Source: Streptococcus sp. 263_SSPC (GTDB lineage: Bacteria > Bacillota > Bacilli > Lactobacillales > Aerococcaceae). Taken from it: a stretch of DNA of 54,503 nt. The notes beneath the pieces were generated by a model that ran no database searches, was not told the origin of the DNA, and saw nothing but the letters and a program-made list of their open reading frames with translations. A program made the position numbers and the translations under genes. The stretch covers positions 93 through 54,595 of the forward strand of contig NZ_JVNU01000010.1 of the NCBI RefSeq assembly GCF_001071995.1, written 5' to 3'. Below are positions 8,762 through 17,342 of the stretch, piece by piece (position 1 is the first letter of the stretch; each line of letters opens with the position of its first letter).

Positions 8762-9432
8762 GATTCCCTCCGTTTCTTACGTTTACGCTGATTTTCTTTA
8801 TTAATCGCAAAAATATATTGCGCTTCTTGAATCTCTTCTCGTATTTGAGACATCTCTTCATCAAGCAAGAACGCTGCTTCTGCTGCACGTTCCAAACGCT
8901 CATGAATCGTATCAGGGAATTCCCCTTTATATTTATAGTTCAATGAGTGTTCAATCGTTGCCCAGAAATTCATCGCCAATGTACGAATTTGAATTTCCAC
9001 AAGAATTTTTGTTTCTCCTTCGATTCGTTGCACCGGATATTCCAATACGATATGGTACGAACGATAGCCACTCGCTTTTTTATTTTGAATATAGTCACGT
9101 TCGATCACGATATCAAAGTCATTACGCTGACGAATCAGGCGAACCACTTCATAAATATCATCGACGAACTGACACATAATGCGAAGCCCTGCAATATCTT
9201 GTACTCCTTCAAGGAATTCTTCTCTAGGAATATTACGAACTTGCATCTTTTCTACAATACTCTCTGGAGTCTTCACACGGCCCGTGATAAATTCAATCGG
9301 TGCGTGCTTTCCTTCCTGACGATACTGGCGTCTAATTCCCTTTAATTTAATTTTTAATTCCTCTATTGCTTGATAATACGGAGCTAGAAAGGCTTCCCAG
9401 TCTTCTACTAGGGGTGTTTCCCATGTTTCCAT
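8758..9432 (-). CDS. relQ: Small alarmone synthetase RelQ (YjbM)
   Basis: The 224-residue protein is a stand-alone RelA/SpoT synthetase domain with no hydrolase or regulatory domains. GRVKTPESIVEKM, DIAGLRIMCQFVDDIYEV, KKASGYRSYHIVLEYP and EIQIRTLAMNFWATIEHSLN are the ppGpp synthetase motifs. It makes (p)ppGpp from GTP/GDP and ATP under stress. A basic tail (ENQRKRKKRRES) overlaps nadK. It is the first gene of a four-gene operon and diverges from the CYTH gene. The order equals B. subtilis yjbM-yjbN-yjbO. Confidence 0.95.
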   Translation of the reverse strand: METWETPLVEDWEAFLAPYYQAIEELKIKLKGIRRQYRQEGKHAPIEFITGRVKTPESIVEKMQVRNIPREEFLEGVQDIAGLRIMCQFVDDIYEVVRLIRQRNDFDIVIERDYIQNKKASGYRSYHIVLEYPVQRIEGETKILVEIQIRTLAMNFWATIEHSLNYKYKGEFPDTIHERLERAAEAAFLLDEEMSQIREEIQEAQYIFAINKENQRKRKKRRES

Positions 9433-9512
9433 ATTTTCACCTACTTTTTTTCATTTCCGTTCTCTATCATACCATATTTTATAAGGAATCATGACAAATT
9501 AAGGCGATTTTT

Positions 9513-9541
9513 TTCAAATCTGTAATAAAATGAGCTACAAT
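9513..9541 (+). promoter_or_regulatory. Promoter for CYTH gene
   Basis: TTCAAA (9513-9518) and TACAAT (9536-9541) are separated by 17 bp, and AAAGGAGG follows before the ATG at 9565. Confidence 0.55.
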
Positions 9542-9564
9542 AGAACACTAAAGGAGGAACGGTT

Positions 9565-10143
9565 ATGCCAGAAATCGAAAAAGAGTTTAAAAACTTACTG
9601 ACAAAAGAACAATACGACGCACTCGTAAACGACTATAAAGAAGTCTTTACAAAAGACGTTACGCAGACCAATAGCTACTACGACTATGAAGGTCTCCTCC
9701 AAGAGCATAAAATGGCGCTTCGCATTCGCATCGTCGAAGGAAAAGAAACCGGCGAAATCACACTAAAGATTCCTCAAAGTAGCTTAGAGGTGCTAGAATA
9801 TACCGAAGTCCTTCCGGTAGACATTCTGAATGCGTATAATCATGACAAACAATTCACGCTTCCAACTTCGCTTCAGGAAGCATTGGAAGATAAAGGCATT
9901 ACAATTCAAACCGTGAATCAAACGGCCCTTCTTACAACGCATCGCTTAGAAGGTGCCCTCTCTGAGAATGAATGGCTTGTTCTAGACGAGAGTCATTATA
10001 ACGGCAAGGTCGACTTTGAGATGGAAATGGAAGTTCGTAGTCTCGAACTCGGCGAACCGATATTCTTAGGCATTTTGGCTAAATATAATATCATAAGATA
10101 CCAAGCCGAAAGCAAAATTAAACGTGCATTGTCCACGAGATGA
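9565..10143 (+). CDS. CYTH domain protein (YjbK-like triphosphate-binding)
   Basis: The 192-residue protein begins with the CYTH ExExK signature (EIEKEFKNLL). Alternating charged strands follow, as in the triphosphate tunnel fold: MALRIRIVEGKETGEITLK, TTHRLEGALSENEWLVLDES and DFEMEMEVRS. Members hydrolyse or bind inorganic or organic triphosphates; B. subtilis YjbK is the nearest named relative. The neighbouring relQ makes a link to nucleotide triphosphate metabolism plausible but unproven. The ATG follows AAAGGAGG. Confidence 0.9.
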   Translation: MPEIEKEFKNLLTKEQYDALVNDYKEVFTKDVTQTNSYYDYEGLLQEHKMALRIRIVEGKETGEITLKIPQSSLEVLEYTEVLPVDILNAYNHDKQFTLPTSLQEALEDKGITIQTVNQTALLTTHRLEGALSENEWLVLDESHYNGKVDFEMEMEVRSLELGEPIFLGILAKYNIIRYQAESKIKRALSTR

Positions 10144-10173
10144 GTACAAACGTCACGCGTTGTGCAAATTATT

Positions 10174-10201
10174 CTGACATTTCAACGAACTATGTTACAA
10201 T
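10174..10201 (+). promoter_or_regulatory. Promoter for spxH
   Basis: CTGACA (10174-10179) and TACAAT (10196-10201) are spaced by 16 bp, about 40 bp before the TTG start of spxH. Confidence 0.55.
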
Positions 10202-10240
10202 GATGTTACAAAGTTAGTTAGGGAACAGGGGTGTAGGATT

Positions 10241-10936
10241 TTGAGTACTTCAAAAACAAAGAATCTATCAGAACGCACTTCACACGAAAAGATTTTCGAA
10301 TTATATTTATTCGTGAATCCATTGGGATCATATTGTTATCGCTGTGAAAATGAACTATTAAAATTTGTTCGTAATTCTGAGTTTAAGGTACATTACCAAT
10401 TCGTAACGTTTCATAATTTACAAACGGTTGATCAATATATGAAAAACCAAAAGTTAGATGAAACGGATTTAGATTTAAGAAACGAAATCTATACTAGAAT
10501 TTATGATGCGGCTCTTTCTTATAAAGCTGCCCTCTTACAAGGAAAACGTCCAGGTCGTCAATTCTTATTTGAATTGCAACACCAAATTCATCATCACAAT
10601 CGTAACTACAGCAAAGAGTTATTAGATGAAATTTTAGATAATATTGAAATTGATAAGAAAATGTTTTACGAAGATAAAGCAAGTGCTGCTGTGAAAACCG
10701 CGTACGACCGCGACTTACAAATCGCCCAAGAGATGAATGTAACGCACACTCCTTCTCTTGTCATCTTCGATAATTCAAATCATTCTTATGGAATCTTACT
10801 GGCCAACAGTATTACGGCGGATACCATTAGTGAAATTTGTAATGGTGAGCCTCTTCCTGAATGCCCAGAAGTCAAACGACTTGTAGAAGTTCGCTCACGC
10901 CACAACTTAGCAAAAGTCGTGAATATGAATCGTTAA
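10241..10936 (+). CDS. spxH: ClpXP adaptor SpxH (YjbH-like, DsbA fold)
   Basis: The 231-residue protein has a thioredoxin/DsbA-like start (IFELYLFVNPLGSYCYRCENE) with a CYRC pair at the active-site position, and a cis-Pro segment late in the protein (NVTHTPSLVIFD). YjbH/SpxH presents the stress regulator Spx to ClpXP for degradation and can itself respond to disulfide stress. No signal peptide is present, consistent with a cytoplasmic adaptor. The start is a TTG preceded by GTAGGA; no ATG fits better. The gene lies between yjbK- and yjbG(pepF)-like genes as in Bacillus. Confidence 0.88.
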   Translation: MSTSKTKNLSERTSHEKIFELYLFVNPLGSYCYRCENELLKFVRNSEFKVHYQFVTFHNLQTVDQYMKNQKLDETDLDLRNEIYTRIYDAALSYKAALLQGKRPGRQFLFELQHQIHHHNRNYSKELLDEILDNIEIDKKMFYEDKASAAVKTAYDRDLQIAQEMNVTHTPSLVIFDNSNHSYGILLANSITADTISEICNGEPLPECPEVKRLVEVRSRHNLAKVVNMNR

Positions 10937-10943
10937 ACGAATT

Positions 10944-10968
10944 AAACTCCTCCATTTGGAGGAGTTTT
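10944..10968 (+). terminator. Terminator of spxH
   Basis: AAACTCCTCC pairs with GGAGGAGTTT around ATTT, followed by T-rich sequence. Confidence 0.85.
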
Positions 10969-10990
10969 CTTTATATACTCTAATATAACA

Positions 10991-11027
10991 AAACAACTCC
11001 GAGAGTTCTTACTCTCGGAGTTTGTTT
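10991..11027 (-). terminator. Terminator of pepF
   Basis: AAACAACTCCGAGAGT (10991-11006) pairs with ACTCTCGGAGTTTGTTT (11011-11027), just beyond the pepF stop. Confidence 0.8.
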
Positions 11028-11029
11028 TG

Positions 11030-12832
11030 TTATTCGCTCATTAGCGCTTCTAATTGAGATAGACGTTTTTCGAATACGTCGAATGCGTCGTATAAGTAGT
11101 CTTTCTTCGTCATGTCTACGCCGGCTTTTTTCATTACTTCGATTGGAGCGTCGCTGCGTCCTGCACGTAAGTAGTTTAAGTAAGCTTCTAAATCTTCTGG
11201 AGTTCCATGTAAGATTTTATCTGATAAAGCAGTTGCTGCAGCCATACCAGTTGCGTATTGGAATACGTAGTAGTTCATGTAGAAGTGAGGGATACGTGCC
11301 CATTCGTATGCGATTTGTTCATCTTGGATGACATTTGCATAGTATTTCGCGTTGATTTCACCATACACTTTTGCGATTGATTCTTGTGTTAATGGTTGGC
11401 CTTCTTGGTCCATTACGTGAATCTTATGTTCGAATTCCGCAAATTGTGTTTGACGGAAAATTGTTGATTTGAAGCGGTGTAAATAGTTATTTAAGATATA
11501 TTTTTGCGCTTCTTTATCTGTATGTTTCTTCAACAAGTAATCTGTTAAGATGTTTTCGTTTGTTGTAGAAGCAATTTCTGCTAAGAAGATTGAGTAATCT
11601 CCGTATTGTTTTGGTTGAGTGTTACGAGTGAAGTAGCTGTGTGCACTGTGTCCTAACTCGTGAACTAATGTGAAGAAGTTTGATAATTCATCATGCCAGT
11701 TCAATAGGATGTATGGTGCAGTTGAGTATGCCCCACTTGAATATCCACCGCTGCGTTTACCGATGTTTTCGGCAACGTCGATCCAACGATCTGCGTAAGC
11801 TTTCTTCATGATTTCGTGGTACTCTTCCCCAAGAGGTTTCAAGGCTTCCACACTTGCTAGAGAAGCTTCTTGGTAGTTGTATTTAATTGGAGCGTCTCCT
11901 GTGATTGGTACGTATAAATCATACATATGCAATTCATCTAAGCCTAATGCTTTTTGTTGTAATGCAGTGTAACGGTGTAACAATGGTAATTTTTCATTCA
12001 CCACTTCTACTAAAGCATCGTATACTTCTTCAGGAACTTGGTTTGAAGCAAGTGCTGCTTGGCGTGCTGAGTCATAGTTATGAACTAAAGCGCTGAAGTT
12101 GTGTCCTTTCACTTCTGTACCAAGAGTGCTTGCGAATGTATTTTTCAAGTTGATGTAAGGTTTGTATAATGTTTCGAATGCTTCCTTACGAACATCTTGG
12201 TTTTTAGACTCGATATATACTGAGTAGTTTCCGTTTGTCAATTCAACTTTTTCGCCATCTTCAGTTGTGATTTCGTCAAACTTGATATCAGCGTTATTTA
12301 ATAAGTTGAAAGTTTTGCTTGCGCCTTGGAATACTTCACTAGCTTTTGATAGTAAAGCTTCTTCTTTATCTGAAAGCACGTGACCTTTTTTAATACGCGC
12401 TGTTTCTAATAAGACACGGAAGTCTTCTAGGCCTGGTTCTTGTTTGAAATACTCTTCGAACTCTTCATCAGATAATGCTAAAATTGCTGGAGCAAACCAT
12501 GCTGAAGCACCTGAGAATTCAATGTATGTTGAGAACGCACGTTGATTTAAGACTTGGTTTTCGTTATTTGAAGTATCTTGGTCAGCTTTTAAATGTGAGT
12601 AAACATAAGCTGTTTCAATCTTATCATCTACTACGTTTAAAAGATTTAAGAATGCTAATAATGATTCTCCGTCTTTAAGTGCTGTGTCTTTTGCAGCGGC
12701 AACTGCTGGAATTTGTGATTTAACAAATTCTAAGTCTTTTTCAAATCCTTCGTTAGATTCGTAAATTGCGGAAAGGTCCCAAGTTAATTCCACTGGAACT
12801 TCTTCACGTCTTAATGGTTTTTTATTGGCCAT
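11030..12832 (-). CDS. pepF: Oligoendopeptidase F (M3B)
   Basis: The 600-residue protein has the full-length M3B layout, with an N-terminal PepF domain opening REEVPVELTWDLSAIYES and the zinc-site motif HELGHSAHSYF around residue 390. A downstream Glu-containing segment (SIFLAEIASTTNENIL) supplies the third ligand. The enzyme cuts oligopeptides of about 7-17 residues in the cytoplasm. It is a single-gene unit with terminators on both sides. The ATG follows AGGGATT. It corresponds to yjbG. Confidence 0.95.
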   Translation of the reverse strand: MANKKPLRREEVPVELTWDLSAIYESNEGFEKDLEFVKSQIPAVAAAKDTALKDGESLLAFLNLLNVVDDKIETAYVYSHLKADQDTSNNENQVLNQRAFSTYIEFSGASAWFAPAILALSDEEFEEYFKQEPGLEDFRVLLETARIKKGHVLSDKEEALLSKASEVFQGASKTFNLLNNADIKFDEITTEDGEKVELTNGNYSVYIESKNQDVRKEAFETLYKPYINLKNTFASTLGTEVKGHNFSALVHNYDSARQAALASNQVPEEVYDALVEVVNEKLPLLHRYTALQQKALGLDELHMYDLYVPITGDAPIKYNYQEASLASVEALKPLGEEYHEIMKKAYADRWIDVAENIGKRSGGYSSGAYSTAPYILLNWHDELSNFFTLVHELGHSAHSYFTRNTQPKQYGDYSIFLAEIASTTNENILTDYLLKKHTDKEAQKYILNNYLHRFKSTIFRQTQFAEFEHKIHVMDQEGQPLTQESIAKVYGEINAKYYANVIQDEQIAYEWARIPHFYMNYYVFQYATGMAAATALSDKILHGTPEDLEAYLNYLRAGRSDAPIEVMKKAGVDMTKKDYLYDAFDVFEKRLSQLEALMSE

Positions 12833-12921
12833 TATAATCCCTACTTTCTAAAAAGTTGATAGTCCTAGTGTACTATGAAATGGATGCTTTTAAAAGGGTT
12901 TGAACCCATTTTTACACAAAA

Positions 12922-12961
12922 AAGAGACCAAATGAACCCTTTTTGATTCATCTGGTCTCTT
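12922..12961 (-). terminator. Terminator of the ktr operon
   Basis: AAGAGACCAAATGAA (12922-12936) pairs with TTCATCTGGTCTCTT (12947-12961) with one mismatch, four bases after the ktrA stop and before a T-rich tail on the minus strand. Confidence 0.8.
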
Positions 12962-12964
12962 CTA

Positions 12965-13627
12965 TTAATCTTCTAAGAATGTGGCTTTATCTAAGCTATC
13001 AGTGCCGATAATCGCTACAAGAACAACATCTTCACGAATAAGGAAATCCGCAAACACTTTTGTATTTAAAGATTCATCCTTTCCTTCACGATATCCGATT
13101 AAGTTTAAATCATAATCTTTACGTAAGTCTAAATCACTTAGTTGTTTGCCAACCCATGATTTTGGAGGATAAAATTCCACAAGAGAAATATTGCCATCGA
13201 GTGCAATCACTTCAGCCAATTTATGGTGAAGGATATTCTTCACGAGACGAATTCCAGTTTCTTTTTCTGGGTTCACGACACGTTGCGCACCCATCTTCGT
13301 TAAGATTTCAGTCGTCGTACGGCTTTTTGCTTTAGCAATAATTTCTGGAACCCCAAGACGCGTACAATGCATCACGGCTAGAATACTCGCTTCTAAACTA
13401 GAACCTGTAGCTACCACTACTGTATCGCAATCGCCAATTCCGATTTCTTTTAAGACATCTTCGTCTGTAACATCGGCAATCACGGCCTTTGTTACAAGCG
13501 GTTCGATACGATTCACGTTCACTTCATCACGGTCAACGGCAATAATGTCGCAATCATATTCACTAAGCTGTTTGGCAATCGTCATCCCAAACACACCTAG
13601 TCCTAAAATACCAACTGTTTTTCTCAT
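12965..13627 (-). CDS. ktrA: KtrA-like RCK subunit of K+ uptake
   Basis: The 220-residue protein has one RCK_N Rossmann domain (VGILGLGVFGMTIAKQL, a GxGxxG dinucleotide site, then IIAVDRD) followed by RCK_C (about 135-220). KtrA octamers bind ATP/ADP and gate the KtrB channel, and RCK_C domains of this type are common c-di-AMP receptors. It lies 15 bp downstream of ktrB. I chose the ATG at 13627, with AGGA six bases upstream, over the GTG three bases earlier. The short single-RCK length separates it from the double-RCK TrkA at 22090. Confidence 0.93.
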   Translation of the reverse strand: MRKTVGILGLGVFGMTIAKQLSEYDCDIIAVDRDEVNVNRIEPLVTKAVIADVTDEDVLKEIGIGDCDTVVVATGSSLEASILAVMHCTRLGVPEIIAKAKSRTTTEILTKMGAQRVVNPEKETGIRLVKNILHHKLAEVIALDGNISLVEFYPPKSWVGKQLSDLDLRKDYDLNLIGYREGKDESLNTKVFADFLIREDVVLVAIIGTDSLDKATFLED

Positions 13628-13642
13628 CACAATTCCTACTTT

Positions 13643-15022
13643 CTATCCAATTAATAATGGTGCTTTCGCATACTTCATGTCGAGCGCTTTGTTCTTTCTG
13701 TTTGAGAAACTTAATAGAACGGTTAATGGTCCGATACGGCCAATAAACATCAACAACATAATAATAATCTTTCCTAGGAAGGATAAGGTTGGTGTTAAAT
13801 TCGCCGTTACCCCTACTGTACATACCGCTGAGATCGTTTCAAATAAAGTATATAACAGTGGCGCATCTGGGTCCGTTAAACTGAGTAAGAACACACTACC
13901 TAAAATAAGTGTTGTAAACACGATAAAAATCGTTAACGCTTTTCTCGCCATCTCTTGCGAAATGCGGTGGTTTCTAAATTGAATCATTCTTTGATCGTAC
14001 ACTTCTGAACGAATGAATAAGAGAACCACTAAGAAGGTTGTCGTCTTCACCCCACCGGCAGTCCCACCAGGAGAACCTCCGATAAGCATTTGGATGCAAT
14101 AAAGAAGAAGGCTCGTTGGATGTGCGGTTGTATAATCGATTGTCGCAAATCCAGCCGTTCTCATTGTTACCGTTTGGAAGAAGCATACGAGTACCTTATC
14201 GAAAAATGGAAGATTCGCAATGGTATCCGGATTATTCCATTCGGTTAATAACGTTAAAACCGTTCCACTAAGAAGAATAATCCCCGTCAACCAAAGAACA
14301 ATCTTTGTATGGTAATGCAATCGACGATAGAATGATTTTTTCTTTTTGCTCTTTGTCGACCCTCTCATAGCTAAATAACTATTTTTGATATCAAACCAAA
14401 CAGAAAAACCAATCCCACCAAGAATAATAAGAGCCGCAATCACTAAGTTTAAGAGCGGATCTGTCGCGTAGTTAATAAGGCTGTTCGAGCCTAGGTTATC
14501 AAATCCCGCATTACAAAACGCAGAAATCGCAAAGAAGAAGGCGGTGAAGATTCCTTTTCCAGTTCCTAGTTCCGGAACGAAACGGAATGATAGAATGACA
14601 GCCGCAACAAATTCAATAAAGAAAGTATATTTAAAAATGGTCGTTAAATACTTCTTGAAATCCTGACCATCATCGCGGTTTAAACTATCTTGCAAGGCTA
14701 GTTTGCTAACGAGTGACATCTTTTTCCCCGCATCATAGAGGAAAAAGGCAATAATACTCATTAATCCTAATCCACCGATTTGCATTAAAATCATACAAAT
14801 GACTTGTCCAAAAGTATTGTACGTTTCTGCGACTGGTTGCGTCGATAGCCCGGTTACACATACCATCGATACGGTTGTAAATAAATGGTCAAAATACGAA
14901 GCCTTTGACGTTGCCAGTTGCGAAATTGGCAAATTGAGTAGTAATGATCCCACTAAAATCACAATGGCAAAACTGGCCGCAATGCGTTTTGGAATGGAAT
15001 CTTTAAATAAGAAACGAATCAT
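13643..15022 (-). CDS. ktrB: KtrB-like potassium channel subunit
   Basis: The 459-residue membrane protein has the four-repeat TrkH/KtrB fold. Selectivity-loop-like segments are seen around TVSMVCVTGLSTQP, ISAFCNAGFDNLG, VTMRTAGFATID and ISAVCTVGVTANL, each with the conserved Gly. It imports K+ with KtrA. The open frame extends upstream to 15115, but the ATG at 15022 has GGAGGGA at proper distance and begins MIRFLFKDSIPKRIAASF, so I use that start. It forms an operon with ktrA. Confidence 0.92.
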   Translation of the reverse strand: MIRFLFKDSIPKRIAASFAIVILVGSLLLNLPISQLATSKASYFDHLFTTVSMVCVTGLSTQPVAETYNTFGQVICMILMQIGGLGLMSIIAFFLYDAGKKMSLVSKLALQDSLNRDDGQDFKKYLTTIFKYTFFIEFVAAVILSFRFVPELGTGKGIFTAFFFAISAFCNAGFDNLGSNSLINYATDPLLNLVIAALIILGGIGFSVWFDIKNSYLAMRGSTKSKKKKSFYRRLHYHTKIVLWLTGIILLSGTVLTLLTEWNNPDTIANLPFFDKVLVCFFQTVTMRTAGFATIDYTTAHPTSLLLYCIQMLIGGSPGGTAGGVKTTTFLVVLLFIRSEVYDQRMIQFRNHRISQEMARKALTIFIVFTTLILGSVFLLSLTDPDAPLLYTLFETISAVCTVGVTANLTPTLSFLGKIIIMLLMFIGRIGPLTVLLSFSNRKNKALDMKYAKAPLLIG

Positions 15023-15067
15023 CTTCGTCCCTCCTGTCCTAATCAAAAATAATGTGCCCAAAATAAA

Positions 15068-15097
15068 AAGAGCAGAATATATCGATATTCTACTCTT
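15068..15097 (-). terminator. Terminator after aspartate kinase
   Basis: AAGAGCAGAATAT and ATATTCTACTCTT (one mismatch) pair around ATCG, with a T-rich tail on the minus strand. It separates the kinase gene from ktrB. Confidence 0.75.
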
Positions 15098-15148
15098 CCT
15101 ATCGGTTAAATACAACCGTTACTATTTAATTTTGAGATGAGTGAAAAA

Positions 15149-16525
15149 TTATTCCACCACTTTATATTCTTTTGTTTCACCAAAAAACTCATCATATAAA
15201 GCACGGATGGCTTTCTTTTCGTATTGGTCTAAAATACCAAACATCATTGAAACCTCAGATACCCCTTGGTTATATAATTCGATATTGATTTGAGTACGAG
15301 CAAGAGTTGAAGCCACACGAGCCGTTGTACCGACCATGTTGACCATCCCTTCCCCTACTAACATAATCAAGCAGAGTCCACGCATATAGTGCGCATCATC
15401 CACGTCTAATTCCGCATAGAAACGTTCCACAATCCCATCGAGTTGCTCGTCAGTTGCATCTTCCCCACGGATAATAATTGTCGCATCATCAATCCCTGTT
15501 GGAATATGTTCGATTGAAATGCCTTCTTCTTCAAAAATTGTCAATAATTTACGAAGGAACCCAATCTCATGGTTCATCAAGTATTTCTTCACGTAAATAC
15601 TTACGAAGCCTGGTGAACTTGCAATCCCTGAGATAACATTTGGAGAAGTAACCTTCCCTTTCATAATGTAAGTTCCGCTTGCTTCTGGGTTATTCGTATT
15701 GCACACGTGCACTGGAATTCCTTTCTTAATAGAAGGAAGAAGTGCTTCTGTGTGGAATACTGAGAATCCGGCATATGATAACTCACGCATTTCTGTATAA
15801 GACAACACATCGATTGCATGGGGTTTATGCACGATTTTTGGACTCGCTACATAGATGGCATCCACGTCTGTAAAATTCTCGTACTCTTCGGCGTTCACGG
15901 CATTAGCTAAAATCGAACCTGTAATATCAGATCCACCACGTGAGAATGTCACAACATTCCCTTCTTTTGTCACACCGTAGAATCCTGGAAATACAATCAC
16001 TTCATTTGTTAATTGTAGATACTCTAATTCATGGTAGCTTTCTTCTAAGACACGTGCTTCCCCTGGAGTGTCGCTCACCCAAAGTTTTGCTTCGCGAGGG
16101 CCCACATATTTAGCCGCAAGACCTTCTTGGTTGAAGTATGACGCAATTAAGCGTGCGTTTAAGTCTTCCCCGCTTGCTTTATACGCATCCATTAAATATT
16201 CAGGAGCTAAGTCGTTTCTTTCTTTTAAGTTTTTAAAATGAATACGAACGAGTTCAAATACTTCTGGTTTTAATTCTAATTCATCACAAATTTCTTTATA
16301 ACGTACTAAGATTTTCTTTAAGACTTCTTCATCATAATTCCCTTCAATATGAGAAGTTGCTAATTGGATTAGAAGGTCTGTTACTTTTTCATCGTCTGAC
16401 GTACGTTTTCCTGGGGCTGACACCACCACGATTTTACGTTTTTCATCAGCTTTTACGATATTAAAGACCTTTCTTAATTGAGTGGCATTTGCTAAAGAGC
16501 TTCCACCAAATTTGATTACTTTCAT
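15149..16525 (-). CDS. Aspartate kinase (YclM-like)
   Basis: The 458-residue protein opens with the kinase motif KVIKFGGSSLA and contains VVVSAPGK, FSRGGSDITGSILA and FTDVDAIYVASP, all aspartokinase signatures. The C-terminal 150 residues hold two ACT domains (around FVSIYVKKYLMNHEIGF and LIMLVGEGMVNMVGT) that bind feedback amino acids. It phosphorylates aspartate, the first step to Lys, Thr and Met. The N-terminus most resembles B. subtilis YclM, the aspartokinase inhibited by Lys plus Thr. I see no lysine riboswitch or T-box in the 130 bp upstream, so control may be allosteric. Confidence 0.93.
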   Translation of the reverse strand: MKVIKFGGSSLANATQLRKVFNIVKADEKRKIVVVSAPGKRTSDDEKVTDLLIQLATSHIEGNYDEEVLKKILVRYKEICDELELKPEVFELVRIHFKNLKERNDLAPEYLMDAYKASGEDLNARLIASYFNQEGLAAKYVGPREAKLWVSDTPGEARVLEESYHELEYLQLTNEVIVFPGFYGVTKEGNVVTFSRGGSDITGSILANAVNAEEYENFTDVDAIYVASPKIVHKPHAIDVLSYTEMRELSYAGFSVFHTEALLPSIKKGIPVHVCNTNNPEASGTYIMKGKVTSPNVISGIASSPGFVSIYVKKYLMNHEIGFLRKLLTIFEEEGISIEHIPTGIDDATIIIRGEDATDEQLDGIVERFYAELDVDDAHYMRGLCLIMLVGEGMVNMVGTTARVASTLARTQINIELYNQGVSEVSMMFGILDQYEKKAIRALYDEFFGETKEYKVVE

Positions 16526-16697
16526 ATGACACTTCCTTATTTTTTCAATGGTACTAGACTACCAAATTAATGAAAAGAACGCAACACATTTCCACTAATC
16601 GAATACATTTGTCCGCGAAACGAAAACAGTCTCGAAAACTTGTATTTATTTATAGAGTTTGTTAGGCTTAAGGAAAATAAATAAAGGAGGTCACATC

Positions 16698-17075
16698 ATG
16701 TCAAAAATGTTACATACTTGTGTCCGTGTTCAAAATCTAGAAGAAAGCATTCGTTTCTACGAAGAAGCATTTGGTTTTAAAGAAACTCACAGAAAAGACT
16801 TCCCAGAACACAAATTCACAATCGTTTACTTAGCATTCGAAGGTGACGATTACGAATTAGAATTAACATATAACTACGGCCACGGCCCTTACGAAATCGG
16901 CGACGGATATGGTCATATCGCTATCAGCGCTAAAGACCTAGAAGCTCTTCACGCTGAACACATTGCGAAAGGCTATGACGTTACAGAATTAAAAGGTTTA
17001 CCAGGACATCCTGCAAACTACTATTTCGTAAAAGACTTAGATGGATATAAAATCGAAGTGATCCGCGAAAAATAG
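16698..17075 (+). CDS. gloA: Glyoxalase I (lactoylglutathione lyase)
   Basis: The 125-residue protein is one glyoxalase/VOC domain. Its beta-alpha-beta modules carry the metal-ligand positions: His in MLHTCVRVQNLEESIRFYEE, Glu in YELELTYNYG, His in GYGHIAIS and Glu in GYKIEVIRE. It isomerises the hemithioacetal of methylglyoxal and a thiol, detoxifying methylglyoxal. The start is the ATG at 16698, seven bases after AAAGGAGG; an upstream in-frame start lacks a ribosome site. It is monocistronic and followed by the small RNA locus at 17118. Confidence 0.93.
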   Translation: MSKMLHTCVRVQNLEESIRFYEEAFGFKETHRKDFPEHKFTIVYLAFEGDDYELELTYNYGHGPYEIGDGYGHIAISAKDLEALHAEHIAKGYDVTELKGLPGHPANYYFVKDLDGYKIEVIREK

Positions 17076-17082
17076 TTCATAC

Positions 17083-17111
17083 ATGACATTCCACACACCC
17101 TCTGCTATAAT
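17083..17111 (+). promoter_or_regulatory. Strong promoter for small RNA
   Basis: ATGACA (17083-17088) and TATAAT (17106-17111) are separated by exactly 17 bp. The predicted start is near 17118, and no open frame begins downstream before the terminator. Confidence 0.8.
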
Positions 17112-17117
17112 ATGTTC

Positions 17118-17280
17118 TATGCGATGAGGCGACACGCAGTACATAAGAGACTGCGAGTTATGTGGAACAGGCGTGCTTAGGCACACTACCGGATGTAGCT
17201 GTTTGTAGTTCGTGATGTGAACACGACCTACTCATCTGAAAAGATGCCACGCTAAGACTAGGAGTTCCTAGTCTTTTTTT
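17118..17280 (+). ncRNA. Stand-alone structured small RNA (~163 nt)
   Basis: The stretch has its own near-consensus promoter and terminator and no convincing open frame. An H-type pseudoknot is visible: CGCAG (17135-17139) pairs CTGCG (17151-17155), while ACATAA in its loop (17141-17146) pairs TTATGT (17158-17163). Other stems are GTGC-TTAG-GCAC (17173-17184) and GTAG/TCGTG with CACGA/CTAC (17205-17231). GATGAG (17123-17128) can close the whole RNA with CTCATC (17231-17236), but the same bases also form CATCT-GAAA-AGATG (17233-17246), so two folds compete. I cannot place it as 6S, SRP, tmRNA or RNase P RNA by eye; a diverged 6S or raiA-type RNA remains possible. Confidence 0.75.
17254..17280 (+). 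terminator. Terminator of small RNA
   Basis: AAGACTAGG (17254-17262) pairs with CCTAGTCTT (17267-17275) and runs into seven Ts. Confidence 0.92.
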
Positions 17281-17342
17281 ATAGTAAAATTATGATACAA
17301 TAACAATGAAATTTATAATTAGACATAGAAAGAGGAAGATTC

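Noticed and set aside
13563-13823. Frames of about 60-110 codons antisense to or shifted within ktrB, trkA, mgtE and the M16 gene
   Set aside because: They lack ribosome sites and recognisable domains and are explained as shadows of long conserved genes.
16526-16697. Lysine riboswitch or T-box before aspartate kinase
   Set aside because: The leader is only about 130 bp, with no terminator hairpin and no T-box consensus.
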